Source: Symsagittifera roscoffensis
Taxonomy: Eukaryota; Xenacoelomorpha; Acoela; Convolutidae
Assembly: GCF_963678635.1 (NCBI RefSeq)
Contig: NC_087068.1
Location: 7,497,027-7,561,026, forward strand
Reading direction: 5' to 3'
Length of the DNA stretch: 64,000 nucleotides
Shown here in pieces: positions 10,905-20,250 of this stretch (position 1 is its first letter; every line of letters begins with the position of its first letter). Both the position numbers and the translations under genes were made by a program. A model generated the notes under the pieces. It was not told where the DNA came from. It searched no databases and saw nothing but the letters and a program-made list of their open reading frames with translations.

Positions 10905-12584
10905 TTAGTCGTCGGGGAAGAAACCGTGGGGGAAGATGTCGTGGATGAGATCTGAAGTTGTTAGTAATTTAGCTAAGATGCGGATGATATTTTTAGTTTG
11001 AAGCAGTGGCCAAAGCAATTGAAGTGCTTTAATGGTGGTTAGTTCTTCAGTGCCAACTGCAAACTCATAAGGTGTGTTTTGGATTAGATTATATAATTTG
11101 TGATTGAATTTAGTGTTGTGGATGAATTCTAAAATGGGGATTTCTATAGGTTGAACAAATTCGTGTGGGAGAAGGAAGGGTCGGGATTCTTCTGCGTTGA
11201 AGGTCTTGGTGATGGGACAAAAAATATACATTTGGGTTATGGGATCATAATTTCGAAGAATACCATGAAAGTTAGTATCTTTAATGCAATATGTGAAGTT
11301 AAGAAAGAATGGTGAGGTGTATTTGGAATTGATGAATTGACAACGGTGGTGTGGTTGTCTGGAGGGAGTGTGTAGGTCGAAGTGATTTTGGATAAAACGA
11401 TAATATGTATATGTGTGAGTTTGTTTAGTGCGCAACATAATATCGTGTGAGCAGTGCAGATCTCTTTCATGTGGTGCAAGGAAATGAAAGGTTAGTGAAA
11501 ATATTTGGAAGCGTTCTTTAAAACTTTCGTAGGCTTGCGTGTCTGTTAGTGCTTCTGAGATGATGTGGTCAAATTTGCGATCAAATAAATTGAATGTAAA
11601 TACATATGGTGTTTTAATGAAAAATTTTTCTGTGATTTGTGGGTTAGCGAAGCGGTCATCGTCTAAGAATTGATCTTGGTTAGTTCTGATGATGTTATGA
11701 TCGTAATATTCTAGCGTATATTCGTTAGCTCGGGGTGCAGTGTATGTTTTTAGTGATTTTTTATATCCTATGTAAGTAAATTGTCTAGGTGTTAGTGGTG
11801 TAGTGAGTCGATATAGCATGTCCTTATTTCGTTCTATATCGATGTGAGTGTTAGATAAAGGTAAGCAAAGGGGATTAGTAAAATGATAATATGAGGTCCA
11901 AGGAAGGGTAGGCATTAAAACGTGTTCGTCTACAAAGTTACGTGTTTCGTTAGTGTCGTGAGGGGTGTTTAAGGTGTATTGTGGAAATGAGGGTAAGGTG
12001 ATAGCTAAAAATTCTTTTGTATTAGTGTGATTTGGGTGATTTATATATTCACGGGCTGTTCCTGGTTTTGCTGGGAAAGGATGGTTGGGGAACTTTCTTT
12101 TAAAAGTGCGGTAAGCTCTATTAGTGCTGAGTGAAGATTCAGTAGATGTGGATGATGGTGCTAATGATTCGGTATAAATTGAAGAGGGTGTAGGGGTAGG
12201 AGGGTTGGATGAATCTATTGTGGATGAAATTTGGTTTATGGTGGGGGTGTCAAGGTGGTAGGGTTGTTGTTGTAATGTAATAAAATTATCTAGTTCTGGG
12301 GAGATTTGGGGGGTATCTGGAGAATTGGATGATCGGTCTGAATGATATGAAGAATAGGTTGGAGTGACTTGGGAAGCATAAGAGGGTGTAGAATTGGTGG
12401 GGACAGGGTTATTTGGTATCATTGGTTGAAAAGGAGGTTGGGAAAAAATTGAGGGGTTGGTGTGAAAATTATTGGATGGAGATGGTTCAGAGTCGGCAAA
12501 TTCATCGGGGGTTTCAATATTCGGGTTATTGAGTTGTGATGTGGAGTATAAAACTGAGATGTGTGAATTAGTATCGGAATTCAT
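10905..12584 (-). CDS. Accessory ORF downstream of env, 559 aa, unknown function
   Basis: ATG start 126 bp after the env stop. Residues 1-165 are disordered and very rich in Ser, Thr, Pro, Asn and Gln. About 165-559 looks globular, with many aromatic, His and Phe residues, for example YTYYRFIQNHF, KYTSPFF and HNTKFNHKLYNLIQNT. There is no signal peptide, membrane helix or known catalytic motif. The C-terminal half is clearly homologous to a decayed plus-strand copy duplicated at 58.7-60.0 kb, where it again precedes an LTR. So this gene is a stable component of the family in the last position before the 3' LTR. Its place, downstream of env, is that of retroviral accessory genes such as those of spumaviruses or lentiviruses, but I see no sequence kinship. 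Function unknown. Confidence 0.8.
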   Translation of the reverse strand: MNSDTNSHISVLYSTSQLNNPNIETPDEFADSEPSPSNNFHTNPSIFSQPPFQPMIPNNPVPTNSTPSYASQVTPTYSSYHSDRSSNSPDTPQISPELDNFITLQQQPYHLDTPTINQISSTIDSSNPPTPTPSSIYTESLAPSSTSTESSLSTNRAYRTFKRKFPNHPFPAKPGTAREYINHPNHTNTKEFLAITLPSFPQYTLNTPHDTNETRNFVDEHVLMPTLPWTSYYHFTNPLCLPLSNTHIDIERNKDMLYRLTTPLTPRQFTYIGYKKSLKTYTAPRANEYTLEYYDHNIIRTNQDQFLDDDRFANPQITEKFFIKTPYVFTFNLFDRKFDHIISEALTDTQAYESFKERFQIFSLTFHFLAPHERDLHCSHDIMLRTKQTHTYTYYRFIQNHFDLHTPSRQPHHRCQFINSKYTSPFFLNFTYCIKDTNFHGILRNYDPITQMYIFCPITKTFNAEESRPFLLPHEFVQPIEIPILEFIHNTKFNHKLYNLIQNTPYEFAVGTEELTTIKALQLLWPLLQTKNIIRILAKLLTTSDLIHDIFPHGFFPDD

Positions 12585-12709
12585 GCCTGATATTACATTA
12601 CTGGTTGGGAAATCGGGTGGTGGGAAAGCAAAAAGTGGTATTATTGTAATTGGAGTAGTGAGGTTGGTTGGATGGGAATTTGAACGGTGTAGGGATCCAA
12701 GTTGTCAGC

Positions 12710-13990
12710 TCATCGTGGGCTAAAAAAATTATTATTTTGAGACTGAAAAGCGGTGGTATGGGGTTGTTCTATAATTTGTTCATAGGTATTTTCATCTTGT
12801 GAGTGGTGTGTCATTATATGTTGGATGGGACTTTGTGATATGGTTGGTCTTAAATTTGGATTATGTGTTATTGCTAAGTTTCGAAAATTACGTGGGACTA
12901 GGGATAATGGATGGTTATGTGGTAGGGGTGGTAACTGTGGTGCTGTTGGCGTTGTGTCTACATTGTTATGTTCTTCGTCGTATGTGTTCTGTCTTGTTGC
13001 TATTTTTTTGTTGTATTCTTTTATTTGTGCATCTAAAAGAATTTTGTTTATTGATGTAGAAAAAATTCCAAAAAATCCTGCAAATAGTATGCGTGCTACA
13101 CTTGCTTGTCTATTGACTTGTGTGTGTATAGCACATGTGTTATAGATTCCTTTTAAGAGTGAAAAAAGAAATCCAATAAAGTTAAACATTGCGTATAAAA
13201 TAGTCAATTTTTCTAAGATGTAGTAGGGCCATCCTAAAAAATCAAGAATTTCATTCTTGAGTGTAACAAAGCTAAAAATATTGATAGGCGATATATCTTG
13301 GGGACGGTATTTTTCACCGTTTAGATATATATAATCTTTAATGTCTTTAAAATATCCGCTATAGTCTTGCGTATAGATGTCTGCAAATCCTGCGGTTTCG
13401 GCAAGTTTGCGTAAGTTTTGGTCAATTGATTGTCTTTGTATTGTGTCCATTTGTGTTAATAATTCTTGGAATTGTTGTGTTATAATGTGATGTTGAATAT
13501 CTGATTTTGAGTATATTTCTATTGATTGTAAGTCTATATTTGGGTTTCGAGCGATAGCGCGAATGCTTTCTGGTGAAAATTTTTTGAGTGATTGCATTAA
13601 TGTGGGATATGGGGTGAGAAGGTAATATTTATCTTCATCAGGGTTTAGTTGTACTACATTATGGCTATTTTCTGATCCACATGGGACTGCGGTATCCCAG
13701 AAATAGGTTCTTCTTGAAAGTGTGTCAACGAAATGTACTTTATTCTTATAAAAGATAGGGATTCTTTTATAGCATCGTTTGTCTTCAAAAACGTATAGTG
13801 GTGATACTTTTTTGGTACAAGTATAAAACCATAAAATGTTTCCTTCGTAGTCTAAAAAATTTGATCTATTTCCTGATAGTAAATATCCTGCGTAGGGTAT
13901 TTTTAATACTGCTAGTGCAAGTGATTGTAATATTTGTGTTCTTTCTAATTCGCATAGTTGGTGTAGTGTTTCTAATTCGGAGAGTGACAT
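12710..13990 (-). CDS. Env-like glycoprotein, C-terminal segment with membrane anchor (426 codons)
   Basis: This is the longest open part of the env region. It holds an ectodomain portion with paired Cys (near residues 58, 73 and 104) and helical Gln-rich stretches (about 170-200). A hydrophobic anchor follows at about residues 255-282 (ILYAMFNFIGFLFSLL), then a second hydrophobic stretch at 299-318 and a polar, Pro/His/Asn-rich tail (330-426). Such an anchor and tail suit a type I viral fusion glycoprotein. I recognise no furin site or fusion peptide and cannot assign the envelope to a class. The ATG at 13990 is probably not a true start: the same frame continues upstream across a single TAA (13991-13993), and the relic at 63.9 kb has CAA at exactly that position. 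Confidence 0.7.
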   Translation of the reverse strand: MSLSELETLHQLCELERTQILQSLALAVLKIPYAGYLLSGNRSNFLDYEGNILWFYTCTKKVSPLYVFEDKRCYKRIPIFYKNKVHFVDTLSRRTYFWDTAVPCGSENSHNVVQLNPDEDKYYLLTPYPTLMQSLKKFSPESIRAIARNPNIDLQSIEIYSKSDIQHHIITQQFQELLTQMDTIQRQSIDQNLRKLAETAGFADIYTQDYSGYFKDIKDYIYLNGEKYRPQDISPINIFSFVTLKNEILDFLGWPYYILEKLTILYAMFNFIGFLFSLLKGIYNTCAIHTQVNRQASVARILFAGFFGIFSTSINKILLDAQIKEYNKKIATRQNTYDEEHNNVDTTPTAPQLPPLPHNHPLSLVPRNFRNLAITHNPNLRPTISQSPIQHIMTHHSQDENTYEQIIEQPHTTAFQSQNNNFFSPR

Positions 13991-13993
13991 TTC

Positions 13994-14305
13994 TTAAAAA
14001 ATTCGGCTAATCGTGTAGTCTAGTTTCATATATAAGTGAATATCATAGTGGATATTACCGAAATATGTACTATTCATTAGTGATAGTTCTTGTAAACGTG
14101 TACTTTGATCGTCTTGGGGCTTTAAATGTCCACCAGGTTGACCTGTATTTTTTTGAAAATGAACTGGTATGTATGATGTTCCTTCGTTTAGAGGATGACC
14201 TGTTGCATATGGGTCAATTTTTACTTTTCCAGTGGTCATGTCGAATCCTTTTTCGTATTCGACTAATATCTCGGAGTATTGTTTTTGTGAAGTGGATTTC
14301 TGTAT
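13994..14305 (-). CDS. Env-like glycoprotein, third segment (interrupted by TAA)
   Basis: This frame is open from about 14305, and its first ATG is at 14239. It runs to TAA at 13991-13993, in the same frame as 12710-13990. Its C-terminal 30 residues (MNSTYFGNIHYDIHL and following) align with the plus-strand relic at 63883-64000. It overlaps the preceding segment's last codons in another frame; the switch is at an A5 run (T5 at 14282-14286 on the plus strand). Reading across the breaks suggests a single ancestral glycoprotein frame rather than separate small genes. Confidence 0.65.
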   Translation of the reverse strand: MQKSTSQKQYSEILVEYEKGFDMTTGKVKIDPYATGHPLNEGTSYIPVHFQKNTGQPGGHLKPQDDQSTRLQELSLMNSTYFGNIHYDIHLYMKLDYTISRIF

Positions 14306-14877
14306 TTACATGCAAGTTCTGTTTCTTGATATAATTGAAAACGTGTCAATTTATTTTCTATATTGTCTATGTTTCTAAAATTAGAACTTAGTTTTCGTGA
14401 TGGATGGACTTGTTCATATGGAATTGATTGTATAAAATATTTTTCATGAAATTTTATCATACGAGCGTGTATTTTTGCTACTTGAAATGTTGTACATGTG
14501 TCTTCGGGGAACCAAACAATTGTTGCTTGTGTTCGTGTTGTAGGGTCACAATAGCCTTGATCGTTTTTACAAGGTAATCGAATTCCTTGATAGATCATTG
14601 TGTTGTCTGATAAATCGCGTGTGAGTTGTATTTTTTCGAGTTGTATTTTCCAATCAAAAAACATGATTTCTTGACATCCTTTATTTTTTGTGTCTGCTTT
14701 GCAGTTTGATGGGTCATTTATACCAATGTGTGGTATCCAGTGTTTATCGTGTATATCATAAGTTAATCTTCCGTGTGCGCCGTTGTATGGGTATTTTTCA
14801 TCTAATTTTACATGTCCTTGATATCTTTCAAGTTCTGCTTGATGTACAGAATCTGCAAAAACTTGGAAATATACTAG
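14263..14877 (-). CDS. Env-like glycoprotein, second segment
   Basis: Open from about 14877, although its first ATG is only at 14664. The upstream codons look coding, with several Cys and His, and continue the ectodomain. It is displaced from the N-terminal segment by a shift at an A7 run (T7 at 14878-14884) and from the following segment by an opposite shift at an A5 run (14282-14286). The two shifts compensate, so the first and last env segments share a frame. Two indels, both in A runs and restoring each other, suggest assembly or homopolymer sequencing error, or very recent mutation. Confidence 0.65.
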   Translation of the reverse strand, partial: LVYFQVFADSVHQAELERYQGHVKLDEKYPYNGAHGRLTYDIHDKHWIPHIGINDPSNCKADTKNKGCQEIMFFDWKIQLEKIQLTRDLSDNTMIYQGIRLPCKNDQGYCDPTTRTQATIVWFPEDTCTTFQVAKIHARMIKFHEKYFIQSIPYEQVHPSRKLSSNFRNIDNIENKLTRFQLYQETELACKYRNPLHKNNTPRY

Positions 14878-15328
14878 TTTTTTTATCTGTGTTTTTATTT
14901 CTTGTGATATTTAGTCTGAGTAACTCGTTTTTACAATCTTCGGGATTGAGATGTAAAAGTCGTTCTATATTACTCTGGTAGAATGATTCATGGTCAAGTC
15001 GGTTTTTATTTCCGTTTGAGACTTGTGAACAATGTACTTTCTTTTCAGAAAATGTTGCTGTGAATTTATATCCTATAACTGTTGTTGCTCGGGCTTTTGA
15101 GTAAAGTGTTGCGATTACATTTGTAGTTTCTATGGCTTGTGGTTCTGTTTCGCATTGAGATACTTGATTTATTGCATATTTGTGTAGTGTTTTTTGTTCG
15201 TTTTCTTCACAATCATAATGTGTTACTAATAAATCTTGGGGTCCTGTGCGGGGGGAAGGGTTTATGTTTTCATTTGAAGTTATTAGAAAAAGGAGTTGGA
15301 GAAAAATTAAAATTTTTAGATTATACAT
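14828..15328 (-). CDS. Env-like glycoprotein, N-terminal segment with signal peptide
   Basis: ATG start, then a clear signal peptide at residues 1-18 (lysine followed by ILIFLQLLFLITS), and a secreted-type region with potential N-glycosylation sites and several Cys. The ATG overlaps the last codons of the preceding Met-less ORF by 13 bases, in another frame, a typical retroviral economy. It ends just past the A7 run at 14878-14884, where the downstream coding frame changes. Position after integrase and the signal peptide support an envelope precursor for entry or cell-cell spread. The protein family cannot be identified by eye. Confidence 0.7.
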   Translation of the reverse strand: MYNLKILIFLQLLFLITSNENINPSPRTGPQDLLVTHYDCEENEQKTLHKYAINQVSQCETEPQAIETTNVIATLYSKARATTVIGYKFTATFSEKKVHCSQVSNGNKNRLDHESFYQSNIERLLHLNPEDCKNELLRLNITRNKNTDKKTSIFPSFCRFCTSSRT

Positions 15329-16458
15329 GTGTATGACAATCCTGAGTATGGGTTATAAAATGTGATGTAACCAATTGTCTTTTTGGTATATCTGTCGTAT
15401 TTGTATATTACTTCAGTTGTTATAAATGGTGGTGGTAGGGATTGAGCTGTTATATTTGTTGGATTTAATGGATAAGGATGTTGAGTAATGTTGTTTAATT
15501 TAACCGTGATTTCAAATTTTAATTGTAGACTATTTTGTTGGAGTATTTGGATGTTATGAGCACGAATGTCTTCGTGAATGTCTTGTCTATACTGTAGTCT
15601 GTTTAGTGCCCAATTGTGGAGTCGGTTACTTTCTAGGTGTTGTCCAAATAATGGTGGAGGTGCTATGAATGTATTCCAGTCTAGTCTTAAAGGAATATTT
15701 GTTGATGATTGTTCTCGATATCTAGCGTCGAGGTTATTTGGGAAATTTAAGTTAAAAGGTGGTGGTGAAATCTGGCTTATTGATGGTGTTGATGGTAGTG
15801 ATAATGTTTCTGGTAGTGATGAGGATGTTGTTGTATCCGTAGAAATATCTATTGGATCATTTACTAAATTTAGTTCACCTTGTGTGAATGAATGTGTTGT
15901 CCAATATGGTAGTCGTGATGCTTGGTTTGGGGGGTTAAAAGGATTTTCACGTATTTGTTCAGATGTTGGTGTTGAACCTAAGTAATCTGATGGTAGGCTT
16001 GAGGTGCTACGTTGTGAAAGAAGCGTACGGGTTTCTGGTAATATACCAATGGGGTTTTCTGGAGTGTTTTGTGATGGGGATTGAGGTATATCAAAATGAA
16101 CTCGGGGAGTTTGAAAATTTCTGTTTCGTCGAGGATGTATAATTTGTCTATTTATTTCGACTGTATTTTGGTTTTGACTAGGATTTCTTATTCTACTTAA
16201 TTCTTGTGGTAGTGTTGGGTATAAGTTATATGTTGGTTCGCTTAGAGGTGCTTGTCGTTGAACTGGTTCTAGTGGTTCTGATAAGCGAGCGTGTCGTTCT
16301 TCAAAGGTATATGGGTTATCTTGAAAAGAAATTCGTGTAGATGTTTGGGGGTTTTGGGTAGTTGAAAGTGGTGTCGGGTTTTCTTGGGATGATGTCGGTG
16401 AAGACTGACTATGTGATTGTTGGGTAGCAATTTTTGATAGCTTTTTTGGTCTATTCTT
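15316..16458 (-). CDS. 380-codon ORF without any methionine codon, Pro/Ser/Gln-rich
   Basis: A long open frame (TAA just before 16458, TAA at 15316-15318) contains no ATG at all, so ATG-based gene finding will miss it. N-terminal two-thirds are disordered and rich in Pro, Ser, Thr, Gln and Asn. The last 130 codons are more structured, for example WALNRLQYRQDIHEDIR and LQLKFEITVKLNNITQ. Length and amino-acid bias match the other ORFs of the element, and random DNA this AT-rich would hardly stay open so long. Translation must begin elsewhere: by splicing from a leader exon (the segment CACTAAAAG just upstream is acceptor-like), by frameshift from the 53-codon membrane ORF ending at 16485, or at a non-AUG codon. 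Its end overlaps the env ATG by 13 bases. Confidence 0.65.
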   Translation of the reverse strand, partial: KNRPKKLSKIATQQSHSQSSPTSSQENPTPLSTTQNPQTSTRISFQDNPYTFEERHARLSEPLEPVQRQAPLSEPTYNLYPTLPQELSRIRNPSQNQNTVEINRQIIHPRRNRNFQTPRVHFDIPQSPSQNTPENPIGILPETRTLLSQRSTSSLPSDYLGSTPTSEQIRENPFNPPNQASRLPYWTTHSFTQGELNLVNDPIDISTDTTTSSSLPETLSLPSTPSISQISPPPFNLNFPNNLDARYREQSSTNIPLRLDWNTFIAPPPLFGQHLESNRLHNWALNRLQYRQDIHEDIRAHNIQILQQNSLQLKFEITVKLNNITQHPYPLNPTNITAQSLPPPFITTEVIYKYDRYTKKTIGYITFYNPYSGLSYTCII

Positions 16459-16484
16459 TTAGTGAAAAAGTTTATGTTTTTATA

Positions 16485-16646
16485 TTATTCTTCTAAAAAA
16501 AGAATTAGGAGAATTGTTGCTAGGGCGAATGTGATGATTGCTTTTTTTATACATTTGCATATTGTCAAGATGAGGGATGATAGAAATGTTATAAAAATTA
16601 CAAATAGTAAAAAAATATCGGTTCTACTAAAAATGGTTCGGATCAT
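16485..16646 (-). CDS. Small two-helix membrane protein ORF (53 aa)
   Basis: ATG start, TAA stop. It is almost entirely two hydrophobic helices: residues 11-29 (IFLLFVIFITFLSSLILTI) and 36-51 (AIITFALATILLILFL), separated by a short CKCIKK loop and ending in LEE. The architecture resembles viral viroporins or small hydrophobic proteins encoded near env, which is an inference from topology only. It lies between integrase and the Met-less ORF, starting 27 bases before that ORF opens and in another frame. A GTACGA donor-like site (CACAG/GTACGA) lies about 20 bases upstream of its ATG. Confidence 0.5.
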   Translation of the reverse strand: MIRTIFSRTDIFLLFVIFITFLSSLILTICKCIKKAIITFALATILLILFLEE

Positions 16647-17469
16647 TTAGATAAGTTTTGTGAATCGTACCTGTGGATATAGTCAATCAATAGCTTTTGA
16701 AAGTTGGAGGTATAGTTCAAATAGGGAATAGAAAATTTAAAAAATATTGCTAAAAATGATTAAGATTATTACAAAAGATTCAAAGATATCAAAAAGAAAT
16801 ATTATAAAAGTTTTAAGTATCGTAAAAAATTGTTTGAGGTTTGTGATAATTATAGTGACTGATTGAGAGAAGATCATTTACGAAATGACTTCTTGATCGA
16901 ATATTTTTTGTTGTTTGGGGCAATTTTCAAGTGTGGTCGGATTATTTATTGGTTTTTTGACAAGTGGGTTGAGTTTTGTGAAAAATTGTTGGGGGCAATT
17001 TTTATGGTGATCGGGAGGTCTTCTTTGTCTTTATTTTCATTTGTCAAATGATCTGGGGTATTTTTGAGATTTTTATACTTTAGGCTAATTAAAATGGTCG
17101 TTCTTTTACTTTAGGCTAATTTAACATATTTGTTTGGGGGGTATTTGAGGGCTGAGTTGGGGAAATATTGTTGATCTTTGGTTTATTAGATAAGGGAGGG
17201 TTATGATATTATGGTGATATTTATTTTAGTTGTCAATTTGGAGTGGTTTGCTTATTTTTGACCTGGAGGTCGTAAAGTTATAGTTATAGATATGCATGGA
17301 GTTTAATATCGTTCGTCTAGTTGGTTTGTGTTAGAGTTAGAGAAGGTGACGGATTGGATGAATCCTATTGGCTAATTATGAACTAGAATCGCTGCGTGTT
17401 TGTCAGCATGTTATTTTGAAAAATAAAAATTCAAAATGTTTCAAAGGTCTAAGATTGTGAAATACAAAA
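16647..17469 (-). promoter_or_regulatory. Non-coding spacer between integrase and env-side genes; candidate splice acceptor
   Basis: About 820 bp without an ORF, which is unusual in retroviruses. On the sense strand it has an acceptor-like pyrimidine tract ending ATCATTTTTAG near 16750, a duplicated AATTAGCCTAAAGTA block (plus-strand 17075-17091 and 17108-17122) and a TATAAAAA stretch next to one copy. These could serve a spliced or internally initiated subgenomic mRNA for the downstream genes. No experimental basis. Confidence 0.3.
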
Positions 17470-20250
17470 TTAAAGTTGTTTTTGAAATTCGACTTTCTTT
17501 AATATTTTAGATTGTGGGATGAATAATTTATAAATTTTACGTGGTTGATTTCTAAGTCGTGAAGATTCTCTATGTTCTGATTTGTCGATTTGTTCTTGGG
17601 GTATTATTTGTTCTGTCATTTTTCTATTTTTTCTTTCTTTTTGAGATGTATTTTGATCTAGATTTTTTGTATTGTTTTTTGTGGTGGTTGATTTTGTTAT
17701 TTGGTTTTTGAGGTGAAAATCTTTTTGTTCCTTTGTTGTATTTTCCGTATGTGGGTTATTTTGAATAACTTTTAAACCTGTAAAAGAATATAATTGAGTT
17801 AGTTCGCGGAGTGCGTATTCTTTTGGATAATAAGGTAATAGGTTATTTCGGTGTTGAACGATTTCTTTTTTGTCTGAGTCGGTGATTTTATATGTGACAT
17901 CAGTGGGTTTTGCAATTATTTGGTATGGTCCTTTACGAAGGGGTTGTAATTTTTTAGAAATTCTTTTTTGAGTATTAAAATTGGGTATTAATACAAATGT
18001 TCCAATTTTGAAATCGGAGGCTGGTGTAAAGCGTGAATTTATTTGTTCATTAATGTTTTGCCTTTGTAACAATTTTTTTGTTACTTTTTGGTAAATTTCA
18101 TTGTGTTTTTTATCTCTGTTTAAAATCCATTCGGCGTGTGTACCGGAGGCTAATTTAAGAATTTGTGGGTGATGAAAATGATCTTCATCGTGTGTATGTA
18201 AAGGTAGGTTATAACAAATTGAGTCTTTATTTGGTTGACAATAACCTTGTGCGTTTTTATGAGAGTTTGCTGTAAACATTATTGGTTTGCGTGGCTTTTG
18301 GTTAAAAACCATTTCATATGGTGACATTCCTGGAGTTGTCGTGATTTGTGAATTATATGCTAGGGGAAATAATTTTACATCTGCTGACCATTCAGTATAT
18401 CTTGTATCATTTCCATTGATGATACATCTAAGATATTCTTGTAGTGAACGGTTCATACCTTCAACTAAGCCGTTTGTCCAAGGTGCGTGAGATGTACGTG
18501 GTTTGTGTTTGATGTTATATAGATGACATAGTGTGATAATTTCATTTTTTATGAATTCTGTACCGTTATCTGTAACTAGAATTTCTGGTAGTCCAAATTT
18601 GGCTATCCAGTGTTCATAAAGCGTTGTGTAAGCGTAATAAGCGTTACAATGTGGTACTGGGTTAAGTGCTACATAATGTGTAAATGCGTCAACAATTACC
18701 ATAATGTAGGAGTTTCCTTCGGATGAGGGTGAAATTGGTCCTTTTGATTCAAAGGAGATACGGTGGTTAAAGTACAAACTTTGTCCTTTAAAATCTTGTT
18801 TTTGTGCTATTTGTTTTTGATTTGGGTAAGGTTTATTTAGTTGGCATACTATACAGTCATTGCATAGTATTTTTATCCAAATTGGTGCATTTGGGAAATA
18901 AAAGTTTTGTATAAAATTTGAATATGTTTTCTCTGATCCAGAGTGTCCTTTAATATTTTGTGTATGTGAAATATTAAAAGCTATGAGAATCATACTTAAA
19001 GGGAGACAGGGAACTGTAGATTCATTTAATTTGTATTCTAGAAGGTCTGTGTTTTCATTAATTGTTGTATTATTAAATTTTCGAAAATATCGGAGGAGTG
19101 TTTTATTTCCTAAAATAGTTGTATCTGCCTTGACGGGTTTAGTTTTATATTTGTGCCATGATTTTAGTTGTCTAATTACTGGGTCAAGATTTTGGTATAG
19201 TTTCAATGTTGAAATTGTAATTGTTTCTGTTGGGGGGAGAAAAATGTTTTCTATTTCTGATTTAGATAAGGGTATTGTATCTAGTGGGTCATGGAGGTCA
19301 AAAACTTGATTTATTGTGTATTTTGAATTGTTTGTTTGTGGTCCTGATAAATTTATTTTATCAGTTAGGTTTTCTTTTTCAATTAGTGGAAAAAGGTCTT
19401 TTTTATGCGAGTGTTGTTTTACTCTTTTTTGTTGGGTGTTATTTTTTATCCATTGTGAGTATGGAATTGGTTTAAAAGTTGATGTTCCAAGTAGATCAAC
19501 TTCGTAGTGGTTATTTTGACAATCTAAATAAAGTGGAAAGTGTTGTAGATTATTTATCTGTGATTGTTCAACGTCAGTTTTTACTGCATATTTGCATTCT
19601 AGTTGGGGTGATGTTTCGTTTTTTGCAAGGTAGAATTTTATATTTTTAGGTATTTCAACTGTAGTTTTACGTGTAAGTAATTCAGGCGGTGTATTTCGAC
19701 TTAATGTGTCTGGTAATGCAAGATTTTTTCCTGCTGTCCAAACTATATGTAAGTTTGGAAATTTCATTAGAATTAATTGAAATCTGTAAACTCGGTGATT
19801 TGGGTTGGATTTTTGTGTGAAGAGAAAAATGATTGGTTTGTGATCTGTGAATAGAACTGTTGGATGTTTTGATCCAAGTATCAGAAATTCATATTCTGTA
19901 AGTGTATAGATTATGGCTGTACATTCTCTCATTAGGGTTGAGAGTCTTAGCTCTGCTTGAGTGAATAATCGAGAATTTGCTGATATAAGATTCATTTTGT
20001 TTGTACCATTATGTGATTGTAATAACGCTGCGCCGATGCCAAAGTTCGAAGCATCGCACATTGCGTAGAATGGTTGATTTGGATCTGGAATTGTATTCGA
20101 AATTTGTTCAGTTAGAAGTTTTTTAATTTCTTCAAATCGTGCTTGATGTTCTGTATTCCATTCAAAATTGTTTTGCTGTCTAAGTATATTATAGAACGGT
20201 CTTAGATATAATTGCATTTTATAAACATATTTGCTTAAAAAGTTTAGCAT
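17470..20250 (-). CDS. pol: Pol C-terminal half: RNase H and integrase (926 aa)
   Basis: RNase H core: CDASNFGIG (Asp66), REC (Glu109), TDHKP (Asp136) and LPDTLSR (Asp181). Integrase: zinc-binding HHCC (His429, His436, Cys466, Cys469); catalytic Asp521 (IVDAFTHY), Asp561 (TDNGTEF) and Glu597 (GLVEGMNR), a DX35E spacing; then a GPY/F-like module near residue 800 (RKGPYQIIAKP). The basic C-terminal tail (840-926) is rich in Lys, Asn and Thr, with no obvious chromodomain. The listed ATG is internal. The coding frame continues upstream to the A9 run at 20268-20276, where it meets the RT frame, so this is the second half of one Pol polyprotein. RNase H degrades the genomic RNA; integrase inserts the cDNA. 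Downstream: 0.8 kb spacer, then env-side ORFs. Confidence 0.92.
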   Translation of the reverse strand: MLNFLSKYVYKMQLYLRPFYNILRQQNNFEWNTEHQARFEEIKKLLTEQISNTIPDPNQPFYAMCDASNFGIGAALLQSHNGTNKMNLISANSRLFTQAELRLSTLMRECTAIIYTLTEYEFLILGSKHPTVLFTDHKPIIFLFTQKSNPNHRVYRFQLILMKFPNLHIVWTAGKNLALPDTLSRNTPPELLTRKTTVEIPKNIKFYLAKNETSPQLECKYAVKTDVEQSQINNLQHFPLYLDCQNNHYEVDLLGTSTFKPIPYSQWIKNNTQQKRVKQHSHKKDLFPLIEKENLTDKINLSGPQTNNSKYTINQVFDLHDPLDTIPLSKSEIENIFLPPTETITISTLKLYQNLDPVIRQLKSWHKYKTKPVKADTTILGNKTLLRYFRKFNNTTINENTDLLEYKLNESTVPCLPLSMILIAFNISHTQNIKGHSGSEKTYSNFIQNFYFPNAPIWIKILCNDCIVCQLNKPYPNQKQIAQKQDFKGQSLYFNHRISFESKGPISPSSEGNSYIMVIVDAFTHYVALNPVPHCNAYYAYTTLYEHWIAKFGLPEILVTDNGTEFIKNEIITLCHLYNIKHKPRTSHAPWTNGLVEGMNRSLQEYLRCIINGNDTRYTEWSADVKLFPLAYNSQITTTPGMSPYEMVFNQKPRKPIMFTANSHKNAQGYCQPNKDSICYNLPLHTHDEDHFHHPQILKLASGTHAEWILNRDKKHNEIYQKVTKKLLQRQNINEQINSRFTPASDFKIGTFVLIPNFNTQKRISKKLQPLRKGPYQIIAKPTDVTYKITDSDKKEIVQHRNNLLPYYPKEYALRELTQLYSFTGLKVIQNNPHTENTTKEQKDFHLKNQITKSTTTKNNTKNLDQNTSQKERKNRKMTEQIIPQEQIDKSEHRESSRLRNQPRKIYKLFIPQSKILKKVEFQKQL

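Noticed and set aside
15578-15985. 135 aa plus-strand ORF
   Set aside because: Shadow of the Met-less minus-strand ORF; codon bias follows the minus strand.
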